Assembly: GCA_028583605.1 (NCBI GenBank)
Contig: CM053337.1
Span: 26,088,162-26,152,161, forward strand
Source of the DNA: Dastarcus helophoroides
Taxonomy: Eukaryota; Arthropoda; Insecta; Coleoptera; Bothrideridae
Direction of reading: 5' to 3'
DNA length: 64,000 bases
Position 1 is the stretch's first letter; the number at the start of each line of letters is the position of its first letter. This document shows, one piece after another, positions 1 to 10,859 of this stretch. The notes beneath the pieces were generated by a model. That model was not told the origin of the DNA. It did not search any database and saw only the letters and a program-made list of their open reading frames with translations. The translations under genes were made by a program, and so were the position numbers.

Positions 1-639
1 TTTAGGGAAACTTAAAGACCATCAGTGATTGTTTTTGTTGCAAACTAGTCAATAGTACATCATACTGAGTGTTTACCAATGACTTCATCAGAGCCCTTTC
101 TCCGGATTTATGATTCTCTATTAGGAAAGCAACCCATCAAAACCCCCATAAATCCTACATTATTTTGCTTCATTTTTATAGGGCTGTCCAATTGTGTAAA
201 AATATACAAGGTGTTCTATTTTAAAAAAAGTAAATTTTTATCAACACTATGTATATGATTGGTACAATAAAATAAAAATAATTTTAAAATTTGCTCCCTA
301 GAGATGTACGCCAATGGGCAAAATTTCATTTTGATATCTTCCCAGGTTCGGGAGCTATTCTCCGTCCACACACTAATGGCGGATTCTGTATATCTCTTGA
401 AATTTTAAGAAATACGAAACGAAAGAAAATGTCTGGTTTTTTCTTCAATTTCAATTTTGTCCTTGAAGTCGACGATAATTATTTTGTTTTGAAAATTAAA
501 ATTAAAAAATAGAAATTTCCACTACAAATTTAAAAATGGGTAGTATATGGCAAAATTGCTCAAAGAATCGATGTAATTCTAAAAATAATCCATTTTTCAT
601 ATTTTAGTTTTTTTTCTTAAACTTTAAAGTTGAATTTGT
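1..639. other. AT-rich intergenic sequence, nothing recognised
   Basis: No reading frame with recognisable protein similarity is seen on either strand. A phrase near 200-225 resembles the ends of common insect MITEs but has no partner that I could find, so no element is called. Confidence 0.4.
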
Positions 640-643
640 ATAT

Positions 644-1017
644 TGTAACGCAATGTAAATAAATGGAATAGAATTTGGAATAGAATTGTAGAATTTAGTA
701 AATAAAAAAAGTTTCTAGAAGGATCTGATAAGGGGAAAGCGGCCGCGATAACGAAATAAACGGCAGATAAGCGTTCCAGAAATTTCGGCAAACGATAAGC
801 CTTATCTGCCGAAAAGTTCTAGAAGCCGGGAGCCAAAACTATAAAAGGCGGTCAGCTTTCCCTCAAGTCAGTCAGTTAAATGTCAGTGTAGTTAGTGAGT
901 TAGTAAGAAGTCAATAAGTGAGTTCATTATCCAGTTGTAGTAATCCGAGTTTAGTTTTGTAATAAAGTGGGTATTATTCGATAAGTGTAATCAATTCGAA
1001 CCGATAAGCCCGTAACA
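644..1017 (+). mobile_element. Solo LTR, Ty3/gypsy-like family, copy 1
   Basis: The 374-bp unit starts TGTAACGC and ends CCGTAACA, so it has the TG...CA ends of an LTR. It is flanked by a 4-bp duplication ATAT (640-643 and 1018-1021). Inside it are a TATA box (840-846), a poly(A) signal AATAAA (961-966) and a conserved GCGGCCGC at 739-746. Six more copies occur in the window. Copy 4 is preceded by a polypurine tract and an integrase reading frame, which identifies the family as Ty3/gypsy-like. No internal coding sequence adjoins this copy, so it is a solo LTR. It is most similar to copy 7 (60633-61008): both share an extra block before the GGCCGC motif. Confidence 0.9.
713..846 (+). promoter_or_regulatory. 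LTR promoter block: heat-shock elements, GATA motifs, TATA box
   Basis: Read 5'-3': TTCTAGAA (713-720), GATAAG (727-732), GCGGCCGC (739-746), GATAAG (766-771), TTCCAGAAATTTC (774-786), GATAAG (794-799), CTTATC (801-806), TTCTAGAA (817-824) and TATAAAA (840-846). TTCnnGAAnnTTC is the three-unit heat shock factor site, and TTCnnGAA is the two-unit form. The segments 761-771 and 801-811 are inverted repeats of 11 bp that bracket the three-unit site. The order (HSE cluster, then TATA, then the LTR transcribed region) is what a promoter would show. Factor binding is inferred from motif only. Confidence 0.6.
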
Positions 1018-4000
1018 ATATTTCAAAGTTGAAATTTTAATCGACTTCTTAAAAAATGCTTCTTAAGACTTTAGCAACTATTCGATGTTTAGGAAAACCG
1101 TTTTGTTAATTTTGTTAAGTTAAAAATATTAAGTTATAACTGATTTGGAGAAAAAATTAACATTTTAAGAAAATTAAATTCAAATTTTGGTTTTCTTTAA
1201 GAATTTTCTTTATAAGCGTGGAATTTTAAGAAGAAACTTTAAATTGTCAGAGATATAACAGTTCTCTACATTATTATAGCAATTAAACTAGAGTGAAAAT
1301 TAAAAAAACCCAAATGTTTAAAGTAAACAAAAAAGAAAGAAATCAAATCCAAAAAAAGTCAAGATATGCTCTAATCGCATACAAAAACTCAAGACACATT
1401 CACCTGCAACGTCTGTTCTTCGTCTACAGTTCTCTGTACAGATACAGTAGCAGGTATCTAAATAATTCTTTAATATTATTATTATCATTATTATTAACGG
1501 TAATTTTCTCATCCGTCTCCTGCGTATCATATTTCAATTATAAGCGTGATTCGCACGCCGCGAAACGATTTTACCAACAAATCACCTCTGTGTATAGCAG
1601 ATAACAACTTGTTTCCTTTATTGAGAGATTGAGAGATTTCAAAGAGTGATTTATGAAATGTAAAATTTGATGAACATTTTCACCCCCTTGGGGCTTAAGT
1701 TTTCAAAAATTATTTTTTAACGGATGCCTACGTCGTATAAAGAATCTACTTGTCATATTTCAGATTTGTAAGTTTACCTTTTATACATATAGTTTAAAAA
1801 AATCTCATGCCACTTACCAATTTCGCATTTTTACGTAACAAAGCTAGAAATCTCTTCGGCGCGATTATCGTAACCTTTAGAATTCAAATGCTGCAGATAG
1901 ATACAATATAACAATTTTGTTTTTATAGCATTCCGCCCGACGAATCTGCATGCCCTTTTTGCCGGAGAAGCGCTTCCAACATTACCCTTGGCAATAAAAT
2001 CCTCTCGTATGAAGATTTTCTGGATTACCAAATTTGCGAAAGGTGTTATTCGCCGGGCAACCAGGCCGGAATGGGCTTTTTTATTGAAGGTCACGCACAG
2101 TCCGTAACGAAACCCACATGAAACTACATGACACATGAAATTTTCGAGCTTCGACGACGATGCTCCTCATTAAGGCCACTTTTCCGGTCGAATCGAGCGT
2201 CTTACGAATTTTTATAAATTTGAATGCGACGAAATAAAATAGTGAATTCGGGACTCTGGGAATATCGTAAAATAAGCTTTTATTGGCTTTATTATATCTA
2301 CCAATTTTCACAATATGTGGGGAGAGCTCCAATTTCATGGCATTGCATTTTATATTTTATTTTCAGATGTTTACGATTATATACGCTTATATTTTATGAG
2401 AAGAATAAAATATTTTTCCGCATTTCGATAAAAAAAGGGGAAGTTTCCGCGAAGTAATACGAAAAAAAGTCGGACATTAAATTTGATCAGTGGCAGAAAT
2501 TTATTAACATTCAAACATATTACGCATTTTTTTCGTTTCATCACAATGACAATAAATATGGACAAGATAAAATGATACTGATTTTCTTCTGAAGGATTCG
2601 TTTAGGCGGGTAATTGTAAAAAAGAAAGTCATTTAAATGTTCTGTAATGAAAGAGTCGCACGTGCTAAAATTGACCTCCGCAGTGACCTTTGTAACCTTT
2701 CGGTTTGCATTTCTGGTTTCAAAGAAGCAGAATAGTCTATGGACGACTGTATATATTTTATTAAAAAACCTATTTACAGGGCAGCCCCTGGCAACAATTA
2801 GGGCAGTTTTAGAAGATAATGGCTTTTAAGGAATACAATAAAATAAATATATTTATCTCTCAAAAGTCTTATAAGTAAATCTTGGAAACGTGGAGAAAGA
2901 GAGACTGTCACTATTGGAAGGTGTCTGGAGTGAGAACTTTTGCTACATTGTTTACTATTGTCTCCATTACTGACAAGTTCCTTTAAGAGATTGATGTTTA
3001 ATAAGTATTGTGGAAGTTCGTCATTATTTTTCCACATTTATTTTTTACTTGTAATCATCATCGGTGATTTGTATACAAGTTATAATTTGAGAGAAATTTT
3101 AATATATCTTTCAGCTGTCTCATATCTCAAGACGACAAAACGCTTAAATACATTTTCTTAATGTTTCCTAACCGAAGCAGGTGCACAAGTTGGTGCAGAG
3201 TGTTATTTCCAGGATATTGCAGCCTGCCCTCGAGAAAATATGAAAGCTTTGAAATTATAACTGTCGCACTAGCAAGTCTTCAGGGTTGATGGGAGGAGAA
3301 CAGGTTTTTGATATTCCCCTACGTTAGAAACAGGCATAGGAATAAATACGTAAACGGTACAACTGTTTAAGAGCAAAAAAGACGACGGTGGAGTCTTGAT
3401 ATCGTTTCCGAGAATTCATCAAGATGTGATGTAATACGAAGTTTACAAATAAGCTTTCGAGGGAGCTGTAGCTGGGTGAATAGGGGCCAGGGGGGTAGGG
3501 GTAGAGCGGATGGGAAAACGGCACAAATGCTCATTCCTTTCAAAGTGTGTCTAATTTCATAAAAGCGGAAACATTTTCGCTTCTTGTAAAGGATCCCTAA
3601 ATTGATATGATTCTTAACAGACAATTGTATTCGTTTCATTTTTTCCTTATACCTCCCACCGTCTGGCTGTTTATCTAAATCGTATATATACTCTTGTCAA
3701 GTTCAGAGGTGCCATTTAATCAAAAATGTTTCTCCCCGAAATAATATTAAAAGCTTCTCCTTCACTGTCGTAGTATTTAATTGGAATTTATTGAAGTTAT
3801 TCCATGGCAGAATTTTGTTGATTTTATTGTAAAACTTATTTAATAACACCGTGGGGGACGGGACGAAAAAGCATTGGAAAACAGTAGAAAATTCAATGTA
3901 TTTTACTGGATTCAAATTCATTATTCTAAACAATTTTTCCAAAATATCAACCCCTGGTCGTGGTATTTTGAAAAATGAAGCTGACTGAGGTTACCGCGAT

Positions 4001-4317
4001 CTGCGGTAACTTTTGCAAGAATAAAACTTTTACTATAGTTTTTTGAAAACGTTTCTTCTTTAAAGAATGATATATTTTGACATTTTTTCATCGCTATCAT
4101 CATAAATTATACCGGAGCGAGGTGGTGATATTTATGATTTTTCCGACTTGTTTCCTAATATTGACGACGATGTTGTATCGAAGCGCTAGGAAACTCCTCT
4201 TCATTCATCTGTCATCCGAGTCAGTACCCAGCAGTCACCGAAGTAAAATCTTTTCCACGTCGACCAGACTACCAAAGGTTTCCAGCAAAACCTAGTCATA
4301 CTGGCCGGTCTTTTAGA
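1018..4317. other. Intergenic sequence; GC-richer unique block near 1900-2230
   Basis: No protein family is recognised. About 1900-2230 is noticeably less AT-rich than its surroundings and is not obviously repeated in the window. It could be conserved non-coding sequence or a decayed exon, but reading frames there on both strands look like chance. Positions 2637-2680 weakly resemble one arm of the PLE-derived unit at 10.36-10.85 kb. Confidence 0.35.
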
Positions 4318-5460
4318 TGTAAAACGTCCACGCGCTTGTCGCTCAAGCAATTTCTAATCAAAGTTCAAATTTTGTTTCAATTTTGAGTGTAAAACTTTAC
4401 GTTTTTTAACAGTAAGATATCCTTTATTTTACACATGGGACTTCTATTTACTTAGTTTCACAAAGTTGTGTTTTTACGAATAATATTTAAAGTTTTGCGG
4501 TTGTGCCTGCCGAATACTGGTTTATTGTGATTTCTAGCAGCGGAGATATTTACACCGTCGTTTCTATTCAATTTACGCCATCTTTTTACCGTTTAATTTT
4601 TGAAAATTATGGTAAAAGGTTAAACATTATTTATAACCGTTAGTTTTTTTGGGTGCAAAATGCCCACGTACTTGTCTTTTAAGCAGTTTTTAACCAACCC
4701 CTTTTTTTTGTTTAATTCACTCGCAAAGGATAACCCCATTATGCCTTCAAAGCACCGCGAGTAGGATGCGGAAACAAGGATGAATGGCGATGAACCGCCT
4801 TCTTAAACAAGGATGGGTTGTAATTTTTGGGGAAAATTATGTTCGGTAACGAGTTCCATAGCTTGAAAGTCCTACTGAAAAAAGAGCTTCCGTAGATAGA
4901 AGTTCTTACAGTGTCAAGCTGGACCGCATGACCGCATAGGAGTTTGCTGTCTCCGAACTGTCTTATATGCCTCAAAAAGCTTGCCCTTGGGGAAATCAAT
5001 CCTATTAGTTTTTGTGAGCATCTTTCATTAAAATACTTGTAGAAAAGAGAGAAATCACCAACCATCGGCTTGGGCTCTAGTTTTTTGAGAGAATCGGTCA
5101 AACTCTCGTCATTAATTAGGCGAATCGCTCTTCTTTAAATTTTCTTTGAATTTCGACCCTGAAATTAATGTCTTTTTAAAATAAACCTATTTTTATCTTC
5201 TTTCCAAGTACTTTACCTCTCATATATCCCATATTTTAGATTAGAGGCTCTTACTTGACTCATATTTAACCAAGGTGTTCGAAAAATTGTGTTTTTACTA
5301 CTGGTATTTAAAGTTATGTAATTGTATCCTCTGAATAAGATTTATTGTAAATTCAAGCCGTAAAAACCCTTATATTTCTGGGGTCGTCGTTTCTAATCAA
5401 TCACAATCTGTGTTTTCATTGATACATTTTGGAAGTAAACGGTGAAAGATCAAGCGTTAG
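4318..5460. repeat. Two divergent ~335-bp tandem units, second split by a LINE fragment
   Basis: The text at 4318-4385 recurs in diverged form at 4653-4715. The text around 4460-4570 recurs around 5280-5405. Removing the LINE fragment at about 4725-5160 brings the second unit to about the length of the first. The arrangement is a tandem duplication of a ~335-bp unit followed by a LINE insertion into the second copy. Identity is moderate, so the duplication is old. Confidence 0.55.
4739..5125 (-). pseudogene. LINE (non-LTR retrotransposon) reverse transcriptase, C-terminal fragment
   Basis: About 125 codons without a stop on the minus strand encode the tail found after the RT domain of jockey/CR1-type LINEs. 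A stretch RAIRLIND is followed by SLFYKYFNERCS, then SFFSRTFKLWNSLPNIIFP near the end. The SFF.RT..LWNSLP motif is characteristic of this region. The frame is closed by a stop just upstream (minus sense), so the RT catalytic core is missing, as expected of a 5'-truncated LINE. It ends at a normal TAA at 4739-4741. It is inserted in the tandem repeat described for 4318-5460. The clade is not certain from so short a piece. Confidence 0.8.
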
Positions 5461-6880
5461 CTGTCATCTTTACATTACAAATGTTTGCAAATAATGCGTC
5501 TCCTTAGTGCTACCGTTTGTGAGTGCTAACTATTAGCTTAGATTTTTTTTCTAGAAGAGCAACCAGGAAATTAGGGGAGTGGGGCAATCTGTCACGGCAA
5601 GGCTTTAATTTTGGTAGTCCCATTAGACATCAAATGGTTTATTTAAAACTTACACAGAGATTTTCTTGTCATTTCATAAGCAAGAGTTTTCAGAAATGAT
5701 AACATAGTTTTACGAGAAGTGGTTTTGTTGTTTTTTTTAAGGCGGGAAATGAGCTTTAGAGAATGGGTGTTGACCATACAAACCTTTACCCCTACCAGCT
5801 GCGCCAATGCTGCTAGCAACCATTTTCGGTTTTGCAGGCAGAGGACATCGGAAATGGTGCCCTCTGAGCCTTGGCCGCAATACATTTTTCGAGCAAGGTG
5901 TATTGTGATCGTAAGCCCTTGGCGATAGCGCTTCTAGTTTAATAGGTTTAATTATTTTTCTATCATTATCTTGTTTATTTTTTTGGTAATGTTTTGAGTT
6001 TAGGGTCATTTAATTATAAGCTTATTTTTAAAAGGGTTTGATAAATTTGGTGTTGTGCCATAATAGACTAGACGTTATCACTAGGAAGCGGATTATATGC
6101 ATAGCTTTTTAAACAAAATATGCGCATATTATATGCAGATTTTGAACAAAATATGCATCGTAGTTACAATTATATGCACATTAATAGGCACTATAAGCGT
6201 TATAAATCCAAAAAAATTGGGTTCGATATAAAACAAACATTTAAACGGTTAAACGATTATTAAATATTAATTTATTGCTATAAATCGGAAGTATTAAAAT
6301 TATATTTTCTTATAATAATTATAAAAAGTTTGTTTGAACTAAAATCTCTTCATGCATATTATTTCAAAAATATAAATGTAAATAGAGCAACCCCTGTTTC
6401 GAATTCATTAGGTATGTTTTTATTATTTATTTAATTTTTTTTTGTTATGCATACCAGAATTGTATAAAAAAATCAACAATTTTAACTAAATTTTTACCTT
6501 ATTTTAAAATGACTAGAAACCGCTTTTTCTGTTGAAAATTTTAGAGCATATTGTTTAGAATTCAACATTAGTTTTTGGTAAAATTTTATGCATTAACATA
6601 ACCTTCAATCTTCTTTTAAATGAGGATGAAAACATTTCATTAAAATCATCACAAAAAAAATGTTTATCAGAAAAATTGCTTCAGTTACTCTTAACTGCCT
6701 CCTAAAAATGTCAAACGAGTACAAGAACCAGTGACGTGCTCTATATGGAAGCTAGGAAAGAGCCTCAGCTTACAAAATGAAAATGTCCAAATTCATTTTA
6801 TTTTAAAATCTCTTTTGTTCACGCAACGACTGCGACCACTATTTGTTGATATTGGTAACGCTTATGATCAAAATTTAACA
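5461..6880. other. AT-rich intergenic sequence
   Basis: No coding similarity is seen. From 6080 to 6180 there are several repeats of ATATGCGCAT/ATATGCA. The phrase near 6080-6105 has an inverted partner near 10868-10895, so a transposon end is possible (see findings). Confidence 0.35.
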
Positions 6881-9530
6881 ATTTTTTCAAAGTCTTCACT
6901 TTCTTTGAAAAGTCTGACCTCTTCGATTTCAATTTATTGTAGAAAATTTCGACTCTTTGGAAAACTTTGGAGATTTCAAAATTTTACCGTGTTCAAAATT
7001 TTACCGTGTTCAAAATTTTCTTTTTACAAAATTTGGGCTTTTTTTCAGACATCAACTTTTTTCGAAATTTTGACCTTTTTGAAAATTTGAACCCCTACAA
7101 GATTTCGATTTTTTATAAATTTTTATTTTATTTTTTATTTCAACTTTTAATTGGACATTTTAAAAATAATTCATTTCTCGAAATTCCAATTAATTATGTT
7201 GAATATTTCAATCTTTTTAAAAAATAACTTTTAAAAAGATTTTAAAAAAGTTACAGTTTTGAAAATGGTGACTTTATGAAAATTTTTTGACTTGTTCAAA
7301 TATTTCGGTTTTCTTGAGAGTTGATAATTTTATTTCTCAAAATTTTGACTTTTATAGAAATTTTGACTTTTTTTGTAAAATTGCACTTTTTCTTTAAATT
7401 TTGATCTTTACTGAGAATTAAAATGTCTTTGAAAAATTCGACTTTTTTGAAAATTTTTACTATTTTTCAAAAAAGTACTTTTTTTGAAAATAAATATTTT
7501 GATAAGTTTGACCTTTTTTTAAAATTTTGATCTTTTTACTAATTCACATAATAAAATTGACACTTTGTTTAAAATTTTCCTTTTCTTGAAATTCTGGGTG
7601 ATAATATGGTTTTTTTTTCGGAAATTTTGACCTCTTTGAGAACGTTGGATAATTTTTAAAAAAAATCAAAGAATACTTTTTTTTCAGAAATGCGAATATT
7701 CTCAAAAATTTTGACTTTTTCAAAGAATTTCTACATTTTAGCAAATTCGGATAACAAAATTGACACTTTGTTCAAAATATTTATTCCTTGTCTTGAAATT
7801 CTGACTAAAAGTTTGTACCTGTTTCAAATTATATACTTATTTATTTTTATTTTTCGACTTTTTCTCTAAATTCAACTTTTTGTAAATTAAGACTTTTTTA
7901 AAAAATTACTTTTTGTTGAAAACTTCAATCATTTAATTGAAAAATTCAGGTGCAATCGAAAAAAATACATGTTTTTTAAACGTTTTATTGTAAATCTCGA
8001 CTTTCTAGAAAACTAAGACAAAAAATTGAAACTATCCAAAAGTTCCGCTTTTTTTTCAGAAACCCTGACCGAAAATTTTTGCGAAAATTCAAATTGCTTG
8101 AAATATGTTGACATTTTTTTACAAAATTTGCAGTTTTGTTCAAAAATTTTACTTATATTCAAAATTTCAATTTTTTTGAAAATTTGATTTTTCCAAAATC
8201 TAGTTTTTTTTTCATGACATTCTGACTACTTTTTATATATGTTTAAATGTTTCTAAAATTTAACTCTTTCTGGAATTTTGAATTATTTCTAAAAATATTG
8301 ACACATTAATTTTTTTTTCTAAATTAGCACTTTTTTCGAGAAATTAGGTTTTGTCAAAAATTCGACTTTTTCTTATAATTTTAATTTTCTCTTTAAATTT
8401 CAAATTGTTATTAAAATATTGTAACGAAATGAAAATTATAGAATTTAGTTCTTAAGAAAATTTTCTAGAAAGATTTGATAAGGGAAAGCGGCCGCGATAA
8501 TGAAGCAAAGGGCAGATAAGCGTTCAAGAAATTTTGACAACGATAAGCTTTATCTGCTGAATTTTTCTAGAAGCCGGAAGCGAAAACTATATAAGGCAGT
8601 CGCCTTTCCCCCGAGTTAGTTAGTCAGTGTAGTTAATTAGTGAATTAGCGGTTAGAAGTTAATAAGTGAGTTAAATATTCAGTTATAGTGTTCCGAGTTT
8701 AGTTTTGAAATAAAGTGGTTAAAATTCCCCCGTAATAATCATTCGAACCGATAGCCCGCAACAATATAAATTTCTTTGTAATTTTTAACTTTTTTGAAAT
8801 ATTCAACGTTGACATTTATTTTAAGAATTCGCCTTTTTCAAATTTTGATTTATTACCGAAAATTGCGACTTTTTTGAAAATTTAGATATTTTAATCTATT
8901 AATTTTTCATAAATTTCATTTCTCAAAATTGTGACTTCTCATAATGTTGACTTTTTGATTTAAAAATATTGATTACTTGTAAGATTTTGATTTTCTTAGA
9001 AATTTCTCAAAAGTTCTCAATAATTTTAGTTAAACTGATTATTTCGAGTTTTTTAAAAATTTGCTTTTCTCTACAATTTATATCTTTTTCCTACAATTTT
9101 GACTATTTTCTAAGAAATTCGGTTTTTTCAAGATTTCAACTTTTTGTAGAAATTTCGACTTTTTCCAAATATTGACTAAAAAATTTCGACATTTTTAAAA
9201 TTTGAATTTTTTTTTAAAATTCGAATTTTTCGAAATTGCAGCTTTTTGTCAAAATTTCCACTTTTATATTTTTTTGCAATTTTCAACTTTTAAAAAAAAC
9301 GGCACTTTTTTAAAAATTTGGACTTTTCAGATTGGTGTCTTGAAAGTTTCGACGTTTTTTGGAGTTATTTTAAAATTTCGAATTTTTTCAAAAATTTTGA
9401 CTTTCGTAAATTTTACTTTTTTTAGGAATTCTGACTTTGATAATTTGGAATTTTTGAAAATTTCGACCTTTTTGAAAAATAAATATATATTTTCTTAAAA
9501 TTTGGATTTTCTTTAAATGTTAAAATTTAA
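6880..9530. repeat. Degenerate short-motif tract (TTTTTGAAAATTTTGAC-like), 2.6 kb
   Basis: For more than 2 kb the plus strand is a loose succession of ~12-20 bp phrases of the type AAATTTTGACTTTTTTGAA, never exact but continuously recognisable. T-runs are on the plus strand and A-runs on the minus. Open frames in it are low-complexity and not genes. LTR copy 2 (8420-8763) is inserted in it. The same motif in the reverse orientation fills 12990-13450, 15690-16330, 43600-45250 and 56280-56660. Confidence 0.7.
8420..8763 (+). mobile_element. Solo LTR, Ty3/gypsy-like family, copy 2
   Basis: A 344-bp copy with TGTAACGA and CCGCAACA ends. It is flanked by the 4-bp duplication ATAT (8416-8419 and 8764-8767). 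TATA box, poly(A) signal, GCGGCCGC and GATAAG motifs are kept. The central heat-shock motif is TTCAAGAAATTTT, with the third unit lost. It sits inside the short-motif tract and has no internal sequence. It lacks the extra block shared by copies 1 and 7 and so belongs with copies 4-6. Confidence 0.88.
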
Positions 9531-10628
9531 AAGAATCTCACAAAAAGCTAAAGTAACATTTTGTGATTAAGCTGTTTTTTGTAATTTTTTAACATAAATT
9601 TTGGTTTTAACCTTGGCGTTTTTTTCTCTTCTAATTAAAAATGTTAATTCAAATTAAAAGAGAAAAAATCAAAAACTAAATTAGTCCAAAAGCCAAATTG
9701 TTCTTTAAAGAAATAATATTTAAAGTTTAACTTTAAATTGGAAAATCTGGATTTCTTTTAAATAAATTTGGACAAACATCTGTATTTGGACTTAAAAGTT
9801 TTAATTTTTTTTCTAACATTTTAACCATCTTTTCGAAATTTAAATTTTGTTTTCTAATTCTAAATTTAAATCGATATTTTGACTTATCGAAACAGGACAA
9901 GAAGAAATGTTACGTTTTGAATGATGGTGCATTCAAAATGTAATCAGTTGAAAGCAACGTTTTAATTAACCTCTGAAAAGGGTTTCCGGTCAAAACACCC
10001 CACTGCCGAAAAATAAGAATATATTAGAGCCACTTCACTCAAAAATTTTTATCAAGCTAAATCAAAAACTGAAAATTTAATTCCTAAATAAAGGATATCT
10101 ATTTGTGCCCGCCACTGTTTAATTTAATAAAACTACATTATATGAGCCAAATATGTGTAGCATTTACCTAGTTAAAATTTTGATAACAATCGTATAGTTG
10201 CTCATTGGACCAAAATTTTACCTGAGGAATCTATATTTTCAAAAATTAATGATTTTGGCAATATTTTATTGTTATTTTAAGATTTACACCTTTTCTTGCC
10301 AAGTACAACAAAAATATACAAAGTTATTAGAAATATGCCAGCATCACCAAAATATGCATAGACAATAAGCCTTGTATATACGAATATATACAAGTTTATT
10401 ACGATGCAATTGAAATCTAATTTCATTAGAATCTAATGAAAATTAGACTGCAATTGCAAAGTTCACATAGATGAGGCAAAGCTTGTATCACGGGTTGCAT
10501 CGCAACATCCATAGATACAAACGTCCTCGGCGTGACTTTGCTTTCATCTAGTTTTGACAAATGACCAATTAAATGTTCTGTAATTAAACAGTTAAACGTG
10601 CTTAAAATTGAAAATATATACAACCGCA

Positions 10629-10671
10629 ACCATAGACTAGTTTCGGCCTTCCTTGGCCTCGTCAGCATGGT
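10629..10671 (-). ncRNA. Hammerhead ribozyme motif, type I, minus-strand copy
   Basis: Read on the minus strand: stem I strand ACCATG, core CTGACGA, stem II GGCC-AAGGAA-GGCC, then GAAA, stem III as the self-complementary ACTAGT, cleavage triplet GTC, and returning stem I strand TATGGT. All invariant core positions (CUGANGA, GAAA, GUH) are present with no extra bases between core and stems. It is the mirror of the copy at 10730-10772. Confidence 0.75.
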
Positions 10672-10729
10672 ACGGTGGTTGTATACGACTGACTAACGGC
10701 TTTAAATTGGAAGTGTATACAACCACCGT

Positions 10730-10772
10730 ACCATGCTGACGAGGCCAAGGAAGGCCGAAACTAGTCTATGGT
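10730..10772 (+). ncRNA. Hammerhead ribozyme motif, type I, plus-strand copy
   Basis: Stem I is 10730-10735 (ACCATG) pairing with 10767-10772 (TATGGT), with one G-U pair next to the core. The core CTGACGA is 10736-10742. Stem II is 10743-10756 (GGCC, six-base loop, GGCC). GAAA is 10757-10760. ACTAGT spans 10760-10765, and the cleavage triplet GTC ends at 10766. The minimal palindromic stem III is typical of hammerheads in Penelope-like elements and retrozymes, thought to act as dimers. Confidence 0.78.
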
Positions 10773-10859
10773 TGCGGTTGTACATATTTTCAATTTTAAG
10801 CACGTTTAACTGTTTAATTACAGAACATTTAATTGGTCATTTGTCAAAAATATGCATAC

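Larger units (their letters stand above)
10361..10846. mobile_element. Inverted Penelope-like (PLE-type) terminal unit carrying two hammerhead motifs
   Basis: Two arms of about 130 bp (roughly 10555-10685 and 10711-10845) are almost perfect inverted copies around a ~25-bp centre. A candidate 12-bp target duplication AAAATATGCATA lies at 10349-10360 and 10847-10858. Part of the unit recurs at 24832-25085. Short, inverted, truncated copies and target duplications of variable length are usual for Penelope-like elements, and hammerhead ribozymes are known in their pseudo-LTRs. No RT or GIY-YIG frame is attached here, so assignment to PLEs rests on the ribozyme and the structure. Confidence 0.6.

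Noticed and set aside
739..746. GCGGCCGC as a sign of vector or linker contamination
   Set aside because: It is inside all seven diverged LTR copies at the same place, so it is native to the repeat.
1293..1604. 103-codon frame near the first LTR
   Set aside because: Composition typical of AT-rich chance frames, overlapped by another on the opposite strand; no domain.
6731..9498. Several frames of 66-119 codons in the 6.9-9.5 kb tract
   Set aside because: F/K/I/L-rich products of the degenerate T/A-rich motif repetition, without domains.
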